A stretch of 64,000 bases of DNA from JAGQYP01 sp041392305. Its GTDB lineage: Bacteria; Bacteroidota; Bacteroidia; Flavobacteriales_D; Crocinitomicaceae. The notes beneath the pieces are model-generated. The model did no database searches. It worked only from the letters and a program-made list of their open reading frames with translations, and was not told the origin of the DNA. Position 1 is the first letter of the stretch, and each line of letters begins with the position of its first letter. This document shows, in pieces, positions 16,013 through 24,933 of the stretch. The translations under genes were made by a program, and so were the position numbers. The stretch lies in assembly GCA_041392305.1 (NCBI GenBank), contig JAWKMJ010000008.1, positions 1-64,000 on the forward strand, written 5' to 3'.

Positions 16013-16621
16013 CTACTTCAACTGAATACTATTCTTGATCTCCGTCCCCGATGGTTTACTGATTTCAAGAATGGATTCTTCTTTAAAATGGAAAAAATTC
16101 GAGAATAGATAGTCTTGAATCGCTGGGTAAGTCGTTTTGAAATGTTGCCCATTCATTTTTAGGGAAACGGAAGATACCGGATTATAAAAACGGATGGCCA
16201 AGCTATCTTTTTGGGTATTAAAATTTACATAAGTAATGTGCCGATGGTGGATGATTTCCAATTCGAAAGAATCGTTCCGGCTATAAAATACAGTCGAGAA
16301 GTCCTCATGGAATAATCTGCCCGAAACAGTGTAAATGGTGGTGTCGCAAATATTGTTTTTCCCTTTTTTCGGTTTGGTTTTGGCAGTAAAAATTTTAGAC
16401 CAATCGTGTTTGTATTTGTTGCAATTGACATAAATATTGGGCTGAATGGAAGTCATCACTTCAATAAAATGCTTTAGATTGAAGGTGTCTCTCTTGGCAT
16501 ATTCCTCTTCAAAACCTTTTTTCGCATCCAGGTATTCCTGTAAATAGGGGTGAATGGTATCGTTTTGTGCCCAAGAAAATGAGAGTAGAAGTAATGTGAA
16601 AATGAGGAATAGAGATTTCAT
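16013..16621 (-). CDS. Secreted hypothetical protein
   Basis: This 202-residue protein has a clear signal peptide (MKSLFLIFTLLLLSFSWAQ) with predicted cleavage after Ala-Gln. The mature domain is mixed and beta-leaning (DTTIYTVSGRLFHEDFSTVFYS, FELEIIHHRHITYVNF), with two cysteines. No family is recognised. It follows the acyltransferase gene by 11 bp on the same strand, so the two are probably co-transcribed. Its 3' end faces the 163-bp repeat array. Confidence 0.75.
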   Translation of the reverse strand: MKSLFLIFTLLLLSFSWAQNDTIHPYLQEYLDAKKGFEEEYAKRDTFNLKHFIEVMTSIQPNIYVNCNKYKHDWSKIFTAKTKPKKGKNNICDTTIYTVSGRLFHEDFSTVFYSRNDSFELEIIHHRHITYVNFNTQKDSLAIRFYNPVSSVSLKMNGQHFKTTYPAIQDYLFSNFFHFKEESILEISKPSGTEIKNSIQLK

Positions 16622-16632
16622 AGATGCTCTTT

Positions 16633-17961
16633 TCAGATCTCTAAAACCTGTCCAATCTTTTCTTCCAATTCTTCTTCTTTTTTTACAAATTTTCCAAGAT
16701 CGATTTTGGCTTTTTTGATCTTATTTTTTTCAATCAATATTTTAAGTCTGTTGAACCAGTTATAGGCAATCAATCCTGTAATCGCTGGAACAGTAAAGTA
16801 ATATATAACGCCCAACCAATAACTTGGATACACTAAATGATAAAATAAAAAGATGTAAGGGATATTGAAGAGTCCGATAAGCACTTTTCCTACCATCATT
16901 TTAACACCGCCCCAGAATACTTTTCTTCGGAAAGAGCCTTCTACAAAACGCTTGGTAAAATAATAGGGAATAAAATTATGAACTGCTCCAACAAGTGCCA
17001 ATGGAAACAGCAAAATCAAAAACAGCCAATTGCCGCTATTGGACAATTTCCCTTTGGTTCGGTATTCATGAATGTACTTTTCCTTTAATCGGAATTTCTT
17101 CAACAAACTGAAGTACCCACTCACTTCTTTTTGCAACTGATCCATGTTTTCGGCATCGGTCTCTTCCTTGGCATTGATCTGATTTGCCAAATCACGGGAA
17201 TACTTCCATCTCGCTGTCATGGGTAATTTCGGATCAAAATCTTCCGCGTTCATTCCTTTACGGGTGATTCGCATGATGCCTTCGTGAAGTGGTTTTCGGT
17301 CTTTGTTTTTGTAATGGGTGATTTGTGCTTGCAGATTGGACTCGATTTTTTTGGTCACTTCTGTCATCACCGCCTGCGGATTTTCAGCATAGCGCTCTTT
17401 GTAAGCATTGACTTTGATGGGTTCGGAGTAAGAAATAAGGACGTCGCTTCTAAAATGATTCGGATCCGTATAATTGATTCCCACACTCACAATTTCCAAG
17501 TCAAAATCCCAATTGTATTTTTCCATGGCTCCAAAAGCGATTCTTACTGGACCTTTTTTCATCGGTTTGAGTCGACGAATAAAGGTATCATCCGTAAAAC
17601 CTTCTCCAAATAGCAAAAGCGATCTTCTTTTTTTAAGCAGATTGTGACAGGTATTGAATACAGCTTCATTTTTATCCAAAGCACCTTCGCCATCTAAACT
17701 TCTGTAGATTGGGAGCATGTGAACCGACCAAAATAAGGGTTTCAAAGCAGGCTTGAAAACATCCGATCTTACCATGAAATGATTGATGGTATTTTGCTGA
17801 TCCGAAACCAAAAGTGGATCTAAAAAGGCTGAAGGATGATTCAGGACAAAAACCGTACGAGACCTCCATTTTTTAGGTGGATTCACTAATTTGATTTTTC
17901 TGAAATAAACATTCAGAGAATACATCAAAGTGAATTTCAGTAACAAATAAATGGGTCTCAT
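16633..17961 (-). CDS. PlsC-like glycerolipid acyltransferase with C-terminal membrane region
   Basis: This is about 442 residues. GTG 17967 is possible, but ATG 17961 (MRPIYLLLKFTLMYSLN) is preferred. Residues ~35-60 carry the acyltransferase box N-H-P-S-A-F-L-D (H-x4-D) and ~90-110 the second box L-L-L-F-G-E-G-F-T-D. A middle charged region (IESNLQAQITHYKNKDRKP) is followed by three or four hydrophobic segments (~300-400). The family transfers acyl chains to glycerol-3-phosphate-type acceptors at the membrane. The exact substrate cannot be read from sequence. It is longer than classic PlsC (~245 residues), as in several Bacteroidota homologues. Confidence 0.85.
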   Translation of the reverse strand: MRPIYLLLKFTLMYSLNVYFRKIKLVNPPKKWRSRTVFVLNHPSAFLDPLLVSDQQNTINHFMVRSDVFKPALKPLFWSVHMLPIYRSLDGEGALDKNEAVFNTCHNLLKKRRSLLLFGEGFTDDTFIRRLKPMKKGPVRIAFGAMEKYNWDFDLEIVSVGINYTDPNHFRSDVLISYSEPIKVNAYKERYAENPQAVMTEVTKKIESNLQAQITHYKNKDRKPLHEGIMRITRKGMNAEDFDPKLPMTARWKYSRDLANQINAKEETDAENMDQLQKEVSGYFSLLKKFRLKEKYIHEYRTKGKLSNSGNWLFLILLFPLALVGAVHNFIPYYFTKRFVEGSFRRKVFWGGVKMMVGKVLIGLFNIPYIFLFYHLVYPSYWLGVIYYFTVPAITGLIAYNWFNRLKILIEKNKIKKAKIDLGKFVKKEEELEEKIGQVLEI

Positions 17962-17996
17962 GGGCACATTTTTGGTGGCACAAAGCTAACAAAAAC

Positions 17997-19247
17997 CTAA
18001 GAGAATGGAATATGGATGGTAAAAATTGTATTGGGTTCTTGTTTGCAATGAATAGCTCCATCGATTTGTTCGGAGAGTATTTTAATCACATCAAATCCAG
18101 AAGCAGGGTCGCTTTTCTCCCATTGGGTGCGATCAAAACCGGGGCCATTGTCCTGGATAGTCAAAATATTGAAGTTTACATCCTTACTGATTTCAAAAGT
18201 GATGGTAGGAATCTCCACATGTTCAAAACCGTGTTTAATTGAATTGGCGAGAATCTCCGTAATAATTAACCCCAGATAAAACATATTGTTAGGATGAATA
18301 CTGAAAGTATCGAGTCGTTTAACCAAACTAATATTCTTCGAAAAATTATCGCTACTTTGAATATGTCTGACTAAATCGGAAAGGTATGAGCTAAAATCAT
18401 CTTTGCTAATAAATCCCTTATTCATGATGTTTTGGTGAATGAGTGACATGGACAAGATCCTATTTTCCAGCTCTTTAAACTGATTGGGGTGAATTTCCTT
18501 TCCGGTATTGAGGTATTTGATGCGAATCAAGGAAAGGATAATCTGCAAATTGTTCGCAACGCGATGATGGACTTCCTGCAGGAGTAAATTCAACGATTTA
18601 TTTTGTTGTCGGATTTCAGTGTTCTTTTTCTGAAGTTCATTGAGAATGTTTTCCAGATCTTCGGTTCTCTTATGCACCAATTGTTCCAGTTCACTTTTGT
18701 AAAGTTCGAGTTCCTGATTCCTTTTAATTTGGATAATTTTTACCGAAGCAATATTGGCAATGGTTTCCAAAGTATCCAGATGTTCTTTAGTAAAATGATC
18801 TCTTTCCTCATGCTCTGAATCGATTACACCAATTACTTTTTTATTGTAAATAATGGGTACGGTAATCTGAGAATTCATTTTGCTGGAAGAATAACTATTT
18901 AAAGAATCAGAGGCAATCACGGCTTTTCCAGTTAGTGCCACTTCAGAGATTATTCCTTTCCCACTTTTTATGCTACGAATGGCTTTTAATTTATCTGAAA
19001 ATGCGGCATGCGAAGAATGAAAGCTTAACAATTCGAGTTGATCATGATTCACTAAATAGATCGAGCAATCTTCAAACCCAAGGTTGTAAATCGCCTTGTC
19101 CACAATCTCATTGGCTACCTCTTGGATACTGGTTTTTTCAATGAGAATTTGGGTAAGGTGCTGAATGGATTTATACTTTTTTTCCAGTGTAAAATCAGCA
19201 CTTTGGTTCCGATGAGTCTCGACGGTATTTGTTGCTATCTTTTTCAA
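17997..19247 (-). CDS. Cytosolic GAF-domain sensor histidine kinase, HisKA_2 type
   Basis: This 416-residue protein has no membrane segment. Residues ~25-175 form a GAF domain (LTQILIEKTSIQEVANEIVDKA...CSIYLVN, VPIIYNKKVIGVIDSEH). A coiled coil follows (LELYKSELEQLVHKRTEDLENIL). The histidine box V-H-H-R-V-A-N-N-L-Q lies near residue 228, with N box T-E-I-L-A-N-S-I-K-H-G-F and G box D-N-G-P-G-F-D. GAF domains bind small ligands or sense redox; which one is unknown. It has no adjacent regulator and is the second kinase of this subtype within 4 kb. Confidence 0.9.
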   Translation of the reverse strand: MKKIATNTVETHRNQSADFTLEKKYKSIQHLTQILIEKTSIQEVANEIVDKAIYNLGFEDCSIYLVNHDQLELLSFHSSHAAFSDKLKAIRSIKSGKGIISEVALTGKAVIASDSLNSYSSSKMNSQITVPIIYNKKVIGVIDSEHEERDHFTKEHLDTLETIANIASVKIIQIKRNQELELYKSELEQLVHKRTEDLENILNELQKKNTEIRQQNKSLNLLLQEVHHRVANNLQIILSLIRIKYLNTGKEIHPNQFKELENRILSMSLIHQNIMNKGFISKDDFSSYLSDLVRHIQSSDNFSKNISLVKRLDTFSIHPNNMFYLGLIITEILANSIKHGFEHVEIPTITFEISKDVNFNILTIQDNGPGFDRTQWEKSDPASGFDVIKILSEQIDGAIHCKQEPNTIFTIHIPFS

Positions 19248-19309
19248 TGTGGTTTTTACAGTTCCATGACTGTATGCACCTTAAAACTAGCAAATCAATA
19301 AAGTAAAAA

Positions 19310-20329
19310 CTAAGGCTTTTCGTCCAGTTCCTTTTTTTCTTCGTCAGATTCCTCTTTTTTACCTCCGATTAAAATTCCTAGAGTCACTTCATGGCTTCCT
19401 TTAGAAGAAATTCTTATGGGAGAAATAGTAATGTCGTAAGAATAAGACAGTTGAAAGTGCTTTCCAAAATTAAATCCTGCCATCAGTGAAACCGCATCTT
19501 GAAAACGGTAACCAACAGCACCCCAAACAAAGTCATTGTATTCAAATTTCAGAGCCACATCGAAAGAGATGGGAGCAGGGTGCATATACTTTAAAATCAC
19601 ACTTGGAGAAACAGAGAATTTTTCTGTTGCTCTCCAAATATAACCTGCCGTAAAATAGGAATGAATATTCAATCGACTATCAGTTTTGTCCATACCAAAA
19701 TGAATCTTGTTCATGATCAGATTTGTTGCAGATAGTCCGATGAAAAAGTCCTTATGATAGATCCACAATCCGGCCTGCATATCAAATATATTTTGATTGG
19801 CTCCCATTCCAAGAAATTCAATATAGGTTGGATCATTTGGGTCTAAAGTCACTGCCTTGTCTTGATCGAAGCGGTAGTTACTCCATCCAGCTCCAACGCC
19901 AAGACTCATATTCACTTTTTCAGACAAAGGCACATGAAAGGCGTAATTCAGAAAAACACTGGTTTTTCCAAAAGCACCCCATTGATCATTGATCACTTTT
20001 CCACCGAGTGCATGCTTCATTCGCCCTGTTTTTACTTCTGGGTTTCTGAAGAATTGCATTGCATCCGGGTTAAAACTCGCACGTGGTCTTTTATCTTTTT
20101 TCTTCATTTTGATAGGCGCATGTGCCGTTAAAGTAAAGGTTAAAGGCGAATTTTGAATACCAACCCATTGTTTTCTGAATCCCAAATCGATATCAATCAG
20201 ATCCTGAGTTCCAATTGCAGCAGGATTGTACAAAGCAGGGTTAAAGAAAAACTGCGTGTACTGACTCTGTTGCTGACCAAAAATTGTCAGACTTACTATA
20301 GCGACCAAAAGAAGTATTAACTGTTTCAT
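19310..20329 (-). CDS. PorP/SprF family type IX secretion membrane protein
   Basis: This 339-residue protein has a signal peptide (LILLLVAIVSLTIFGQQ) and the family start Q-Y-T-Q-F-F-F-N-P-A-L-Y-N-P-A-A-I-G, followed by LGFRKQWVGIQNSPLTFTLTAHAPI. The rest is amphipathic beta-strand sequence expected of an outer-membrane barrel, ending in a lysine/glutamate-rich tail. PorP/SprF proteins help secrete or anchor large type IX substrates and are typically encoded just downstream of the adhesin they serve. That is the case here: the 1387-residue HYR protein stops 5 bp upstream. The pairing is a strong inference from context. Confidence 0.92.
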   Translation of the reverse strand: MKQLILLLVAIVSLTIFGQQQSQYTQFFFNPALYNPAAIGTQDLIDIDLGFRKQWVGIQNSPLTFTLTAHAPIKMKKKDKRPRASFNPDAMQFFRNPEVKTGRMKHALGGKVINDQWGAFGKTSVFLNYAFHVPLSEKVNMSLGVGAGWSNYRFDQDKAVTLDPNDPTYIEFLGMGANQNIFDMQAGLWIYHKDFFIGLSATNLIMNKIHFGMDKTDSRLNIHSYFTAGYIWRATEKFSVSPSVILKYMHPAPISFDVALKFEYNDFVWGAVGYRFQDAVSLMAGFNFGKHFQLSYSYDITISPIRISSKGSHEVTLGILIGGKKEESDEEKKELDEKP

Positions 20330-20334
20330 AGTGC

Positions 20335-23300
20335 TTATCTTATTATGGTTACTGATCCTGACAATGGTTCGTCAGAGCCGTTATTAAAATCAATTACAAA
20401 GTAGTAAGAACCTAAAGGCATGTCCTTACCACGATATCTTCCATCCCAAGGGGTGGAGTAGCCTTCACTTTCAAAGAGCGTATTGCCCCATCTGTTTACA
20501 ATGACGACTTTACAGTTGGGGTAAAACTTATTCAAATCAGGAATTTCCCAAACATCATTTACTCCGTCTCCATCTGGTGTAAAAGCCGTAGGAATATCCG
20601 GATTGAATGGAATACATGCGTAATAATTAATTGAAATGGTATCATGTTGATTCGGACAATACTGTTTCGAAACTGTCCAAACTAAAGTATTCGGATTGCT
20701 ATCAATACCTGAAACGATCACACTCACAGCTGTGTCATAATCCAGTACCCCATTTCCATCTATTACCGACCACATTCCCGTTCCATAATCCGGTTGCACA
20801 GCAATTAAATTGATTTGATCAGTGGTGTCACAAAGATCCTGATTCCCACCTGCATCAATTATAGTTGGTGCTTCCGTTGAAAACACGATTAAAGTGTCTT
20901 TACTGCTTGGGCAATTCCCATTGGTAACTGTCCAAACAAATCGGTTTTCGCCTGCAAAAAGATCACTGGTGAATGTTCTGTGCGTGTTTGGAGAAGCAAT
21001 AGTTCCCGCTCCAAAGATATTCGTCCATGTTCCACTTCCTATCGAAGGGAGATTACCTATCAGGGTAACAGTATCTCCACATGTTCTAATTGTATCAGAA
21101 ACCAAGGCCATGCTCGGCATTTCGTAACGATTAATTCGAACCGTATCTAAATTGCTGGAACAGATTGAGTTCGTAATTTGCCAGGTAAGTATTGTTTCAC
21201 CGTAAGGCAGATTTCGAATTGTCGTATTGGGGTTATTTGGATCGTCTAAATTACCAGATCCTGAAACAAGGGTCCAGGTTCCGGTTCCAACTGTGGGGTT
21301 ATTTCCTGCAAGTCCTGTTGTGTCGGTTTCACAAAGATCGATATCTAAACCACCAGCAGCCTGATCGGGGTTTGCTACAACTTCAACATCAAAACTACAT
21401 GTATTTGTATTGCCAGATAAATCCTCAACCTGATAGGCAATAGTGGTGGTTCCTATTGGAAAAACATCTCCTGAATTCAAACCGGTTACATCCGTTCTGG
21501 TGAGCACGGGAACATCGCAATTATCTGCGTTGGTTGGTACAGTCCATGCAATAATGGAATCACAAGTTTGCATATCTACCGGACAGGTGATGGTTGGAGC
21601 GATAGTATCCAAAATGGATAGATCAAACTGGCAAGAATCTAAATTTCCAGCACTGTCCGTTGCAATCATATATACTGTTTGTATTCCTGCTGCCAGATTG
21701 GTTCCAGGAATTGGGCTTTGAGAAATGTTCACTGCGCTACAAAAATCAGTTGCCACGACCAAAGATGTATAATCCGCCAGAACGTGCACGCAAGAGGCAT
21801 TAACATACTCCGTCTGATTGGAAACGCAACTGGTGATAGTTGGAGGAATATTATCATTAACTAAAATAGAGAATTGACAATTTGAAGAATTGCCATTTGC
21901 ATCCTGAACTAAGAGGGTTACCATCGTATTCCCAGTAATAGTTGTCCCTGGAAGCGGTGATTGAGTAATAACCAAACTACCGATTGGGGTGCAATTATCT
22001 GAAGCGGAAGCCAAACCTGTGTAATCGGGCATCGTAAATTCACATTGAGCATTGACTGCGACATTTTGATTTCCAGGGCAAGTTGTAAAAACCGGATCAA
22101 CGGTATCCTGCAAATTCACTCGGATTACACAAACTGCTGTATTCCCACTAGCATCTGTTGCGATAATAGAAACATCGGTATTTGAAGAGACTATCGTTCC
22201 AGGTGTAGGAGTCTGACTATAAGTAATGGTTCCCGAACAGTTGTCCAACGCAGTTGCTTGAGGCGTATAATCTATCAGAGTTGCCTGACAATTTTGGTCT
22301 ACTCCCAGATCTACGTTGGGTGGACAATTATTGAAAAACGGACTGATTGTGTCAAGGGCGATGATATTAAACGTGCAAGTCCCTTGGTTTCCTGCTTCAT
22401 CTTGTCCAGTAATTAATACTGGATGGGTGCCTGCTGCTAAGATAGTACCTGGTGCAAGGTTTTGAGCTATAGTGATATTTCCACTTGCTGAACAATTGTC
22501 CACCGCACTTGCCGCTGCAGTATAGTTGACGGTTGTGTAATCACAAGAAGCACCAACATAAACCGTGCTATCGGAAGGGCAAGTAACAATAGGAGCAATA
22601 GTGTCCACAAATGTCACTAAAAACTGGCACTGATTTGAATTTCCGGAAGTATCACTTACGGTCATTGTGATCAATTGTGTGCCGGCAGAACCGGGTAAAA
22701 CAGTACCTGGGATAGGTGATTGTGAAAAAGTAAGTTGACTTGGGAGTAAACAATTATCAGTAGCAATTGTCGAACCGCTAAAGTCAGGTAAGGTCACCAG
22801 ACAGGAACCATTTAAAAATAGATTTTGATTAGTTGGACATGTAACATTTGGAGCAAAAATATCGATCAAATCCAAATCAAAATCGCAGGAGCTGGAATTT
22901 CCCGACTCATCCTGAATGGTCACCGTGATAATGTTCGTTGGTCCCGTAATCGTAGCGCCGGCAGCAGGTAGCTGACTATAGATTAGATTCAAAGTATTAG
23001 AGCAGTTATCGCCAGTAGTAACCATGGCGCTGTAGTCTGGAACCAATGCCTCACAGTTAGCATCTCCATTAACAGATTGAGTAGGAGGACATGAAACAGA
23101 AGGAGAAATCGTATCCACTAAATTAACGGTGAACTGGCATTGAGATGTATTGCCAAGACCATCATTTGCAGTAATGGTGACTAGTTGATTTGCTCCCAAA
23201 CCAGATAAAGTCCCTCCTGGAACAGGCGATTGAGTAAGGACGATGACACCCATATTGGTGCAATTGTCTGTGGCAACGGTTACCCCAGTATAGTCTGGTA

Positions 23301-24498
23301 CGGTTGCATCACAGCTTGCATTTGCGAAGATATTCGTGTCATTCGGACAGCTAATATTTGGAGCCGTTGTGTCGGTTAAGGTTATAGAAAATGAACATTG
23401 ATTAGTATTTCCAGCTTCATCAGTTACAATAAAGTCCAGATTTTGAATGGTTCCATGATTAGACAAGACTGTTCCTGCAGGTGGGTTCTGTGATATTGTG
23501 AGGTTAGCCGAAAGAGAGCAGTTGTCAGACACAGTTAACAACCCTGAAAAATCGGCTATTGAATAATCGCAATTATTATCTAAAAAAACGGTTTGGTTCC
23601 CGGGACAGCTTACCCCAGGGGATGTTGTATCGATAATTGTTAAATTGAAAGCACAAGAGTTCGAATTCCCATTTTCATCTTCCACTAAGAAAGAAATGGA
23701 GTGGGGGTTTGCTCCTGCATTCAGGATGGTTCCAGGCAATGGATTTTGTGTAATTATAAGATTAGGTGTAGCTGTACATAAATCACTCACTGTAAGCGTA
23801 GAAGTGTAGTCGAGCAAGGTAGTTTGACAAGAATTGTTTCCTGGCACAGAAATATTCCCCTGACAAGTTACCGAAGGAGGTGTGTTGTCTTCTCCCGTGA
23901 TGATGATATTGTCCATGGCAAGAGGTGGATCATTGATCAAAGAATTGTCAACTGTCCACATCACTCCAAATTCAAAAGTTTGCCCGTTTAAAGAGGCAGG
24001 TAAGGGCAGGGTTACGGTAGACCAAGAGGGAACATTGTAGAACTCATTCGTTGCATTTTGCCAGGTAGTTCCGCCATCTGTACTGTAGACCATTTGACCA
24101 AAGTCATGAAAAGGTCCACTTGAACCGTTGTAGCCTTCACCAATCAATTTGTAATCTACAGTAAACTGCAAATTTTGCAAACAGGCCGCATCCACAGTAG
24201 TAAAAACAATAGTAAATTCAGAACCGGCTGCGGCATCATCGTAGCGATATTGAATATCTCCTGTTGTGCCACATCCCGCATCCGGTCCACCCTTCGAAAT
24301 ATAGAGTGAAGTTGATCCAGCAGCTGAGGGGCCATTTCCCGCACAGGTATTAATAATCCATTGATTGCTCGTTGTGTTTCCTGTTGTACTCCAAACATTC
24401 GAAGGTCCTTCAAAATCTTCATTTAAAATTTCCACAGTCTGACCGAGACCAGCAAAAGGAAAAAGTAAGAGTACAGCAAGTAATTTTCTCATTTTCAT
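20335..24498 (-). CDS. Large type IX-secreted HYR-repeat surface protein with type B (gliding-associated) sorting domain
   Basis: This 1387-residue protein has a signal peptide (AVLLLFPFAGLGQ). An N-terminal lectin-like jelly roll follows (~20-205, DYKLIGEGYNG, VDNSLINDPPLAMDNIIITG). Nine tandem HYR-type repeats of ~80 residues cover ~205-945, each with D-T-x-x-P-x-x-x-C-P, an internal cysteine and D-N-C. A shorter tenth repeat and three PKD-like segments come next. The last ~85 residues (IPTAFTPDGDGVNDVWEIP...VVIVNRWGNTLFES) are the gliding-associated C-terminal domain used as a type B type IX signal. The role is probably adhesion or surface assembly. The downstream PorP/SprF gene is its likely partner. 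Confidence 0.93.
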   Translation of the reverse strand: MKMRKLLAVLLLFPFAGLGQTVEILNEDFEGPSNVWSTTGNTTSNQWIINTCAGNGPSAAGSTSLYISKGGPDAGCGTTGDIQYRYDDAAAGSEFTIVFTTVDAACLQNLQFTVDYKLIGEGYNGSSGPFHDFGQMVYSTDGGTTWQNATNEFYNVPSWSTVTLPLPASLNGQTFEFGVMWTVDNSLINDPPLAMDNIIITGEDNTPPSVTCQGNISVPGNNSCQTTLLDYTSTLTVSDLCTATPNLIITQNPLPGTILNAGANPHSISFLVEDENGNSNSCAFNLTIIDTTSPGVSCPGNQTVFLDNNCDYSIADFSGLLTVSDNCSLSANLTISQNPPAGTVLSNHGTIQNLDFIVTDEAGNTNQCSFSITLTDTTAPNISCPNDTNIFANASCDATVPDYTGVTVATDNCTNMGVIVLTQSPVPGGTLSGLGANQLVTITANDGLGNTSQCQFTVNLVDTISPSVSCPPTQSVNGDANCEALVPDYSAMVTTGDNCSNTLNLIYSQLPAAGATITGPTNIITVTIQDESGNSSSCDFDLDLIDIFAPNVTCPTNQNLFLNGSCLVTLPDFSGSTIATDNCLLPSQLTFSQSPIPGTVLPGSAGTQLITMTVSDTSGNSNQCQFLVTFVDTIAPIVTCPSDSTVYVGASCDYTTVNYTAAASAVDNCSASGNITIAQNLAPGTILAAGTHPVLITGQDEAGNQGTCTFNIIALDTISPFFNNCPPNVDLGVDQNCQATLIDYTPQATALDNCSGTITYSQTPTPGTIVSSNTDVSIIATDASGNTAVCVIRVNLQDTVDPVFTTCPGNQNVAVNAQCEFTMPDYTGLASASDNCTPIGSLVITQSPLPGTTITGNTMVTLLVQDANGNSSNCQFSILVNDNIPPTITSCVSNQTEYVNASCVHVLADYTSLVVATDFCSAVNISQSPIPGTNLAAGIQTVYMIATDSAGNLDSCQFDLSILDTIAPTITCPVDMQTCDSIIAWTVPTNADNCDVPVLTRTDVTGLNSGDVFPIGTTTIAYQVEDLSGNTNTCSFDVEVVANPDQAAGGLDIDLCETDTTGLAGNNPTVGTGTWTLVSGSGNLDDPNNPNTTIRNLPYGETILTWQITNSICSSNLDTVRINRYEMPSMALVSDTIRTCGDTVTLIGNLPSIGSGTWTNIFGAGTIASPNTHRTFTSDLFAGENRFVWTVTNGNCPSSKDTLIVFSTEAPTIIDAGGNQDLCDTTDQINLIAVQPDYGTGMWSVIDGNGVLDYDTAVSVIVSGIDSNPNTLVWTVSKQYCPNQHDTISINYYACIPFNPDIPTAFTPDGDGVNDVWEIPDLNKFYPNCKVVIVNRWGNTLFESEGYSTPWDGRYRGKDMPLGSYYFVIDFNNGSDEPLSGSVTIIR

Positions 24499-24500
24499 AA

Positions 24501-24755
24501 TCAGTCTTCGATAATGGTATACTTCTCAGGTTCTTTTAAAATGAGTTTTTGTTTTTCCTTCGGCATTTGTTTAAACTCCGATCTTTTGATTTGCACCAAT
24601 TCGGTTTTAGCCTCTCTTACATTTTTAGTTTGAATCGGTCGAATAGGGTTTCCTTCATTATTAATCTTTACCACTTTGGTAGGCGCTTCCATTTTTGATT
24701 GACCAAAAGCCAAGGGTAGAAAAAGGAGCATAGTGAAAGTAAGAATTTGCTTCAT
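24501..24755 (-). CDS. Small secreted protein upstream of the HYR adhesin
   Basis: This 84-residue protein has a signal peptide (LTFTMLLFLPLAFGQ) and a short lysine/glutamate-rich mature part (KVVKINNEGNPIRPI, KQMPKEKQKLILKEPEKY). It lies two bases before the adhesin gene on the same strand and begins the operon with the PorP/SprF gene. No family is recognised. It may be a periplasmic helper or just a small exported peptide; the only support is position. Confidence 0.65.
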   Translation of the reverse strand: MKQILTFTMLLFLPLAFGQSKMEAPTKVVKINNEGNPIRPIQTKNVREAKTELVQIKRSEFKQMPKEKQKLILKEPEKYTIIED

Positions 24756-24933
24756 AGTGACTAATTTTTAGATCAGTATATCAAATTGAATACCAATATA
24801 GTAAAAACGAGTGAAGTTCTACAATAGAAAAGGGGATAGTCAACGAGATTTTAATCCTTATGGAATTGATTGATCTATTAAACAAATGTGATAAATAGAA
24901 ATTCTTTAGAGAAGACTCAAAGTCTGGAAAAAA

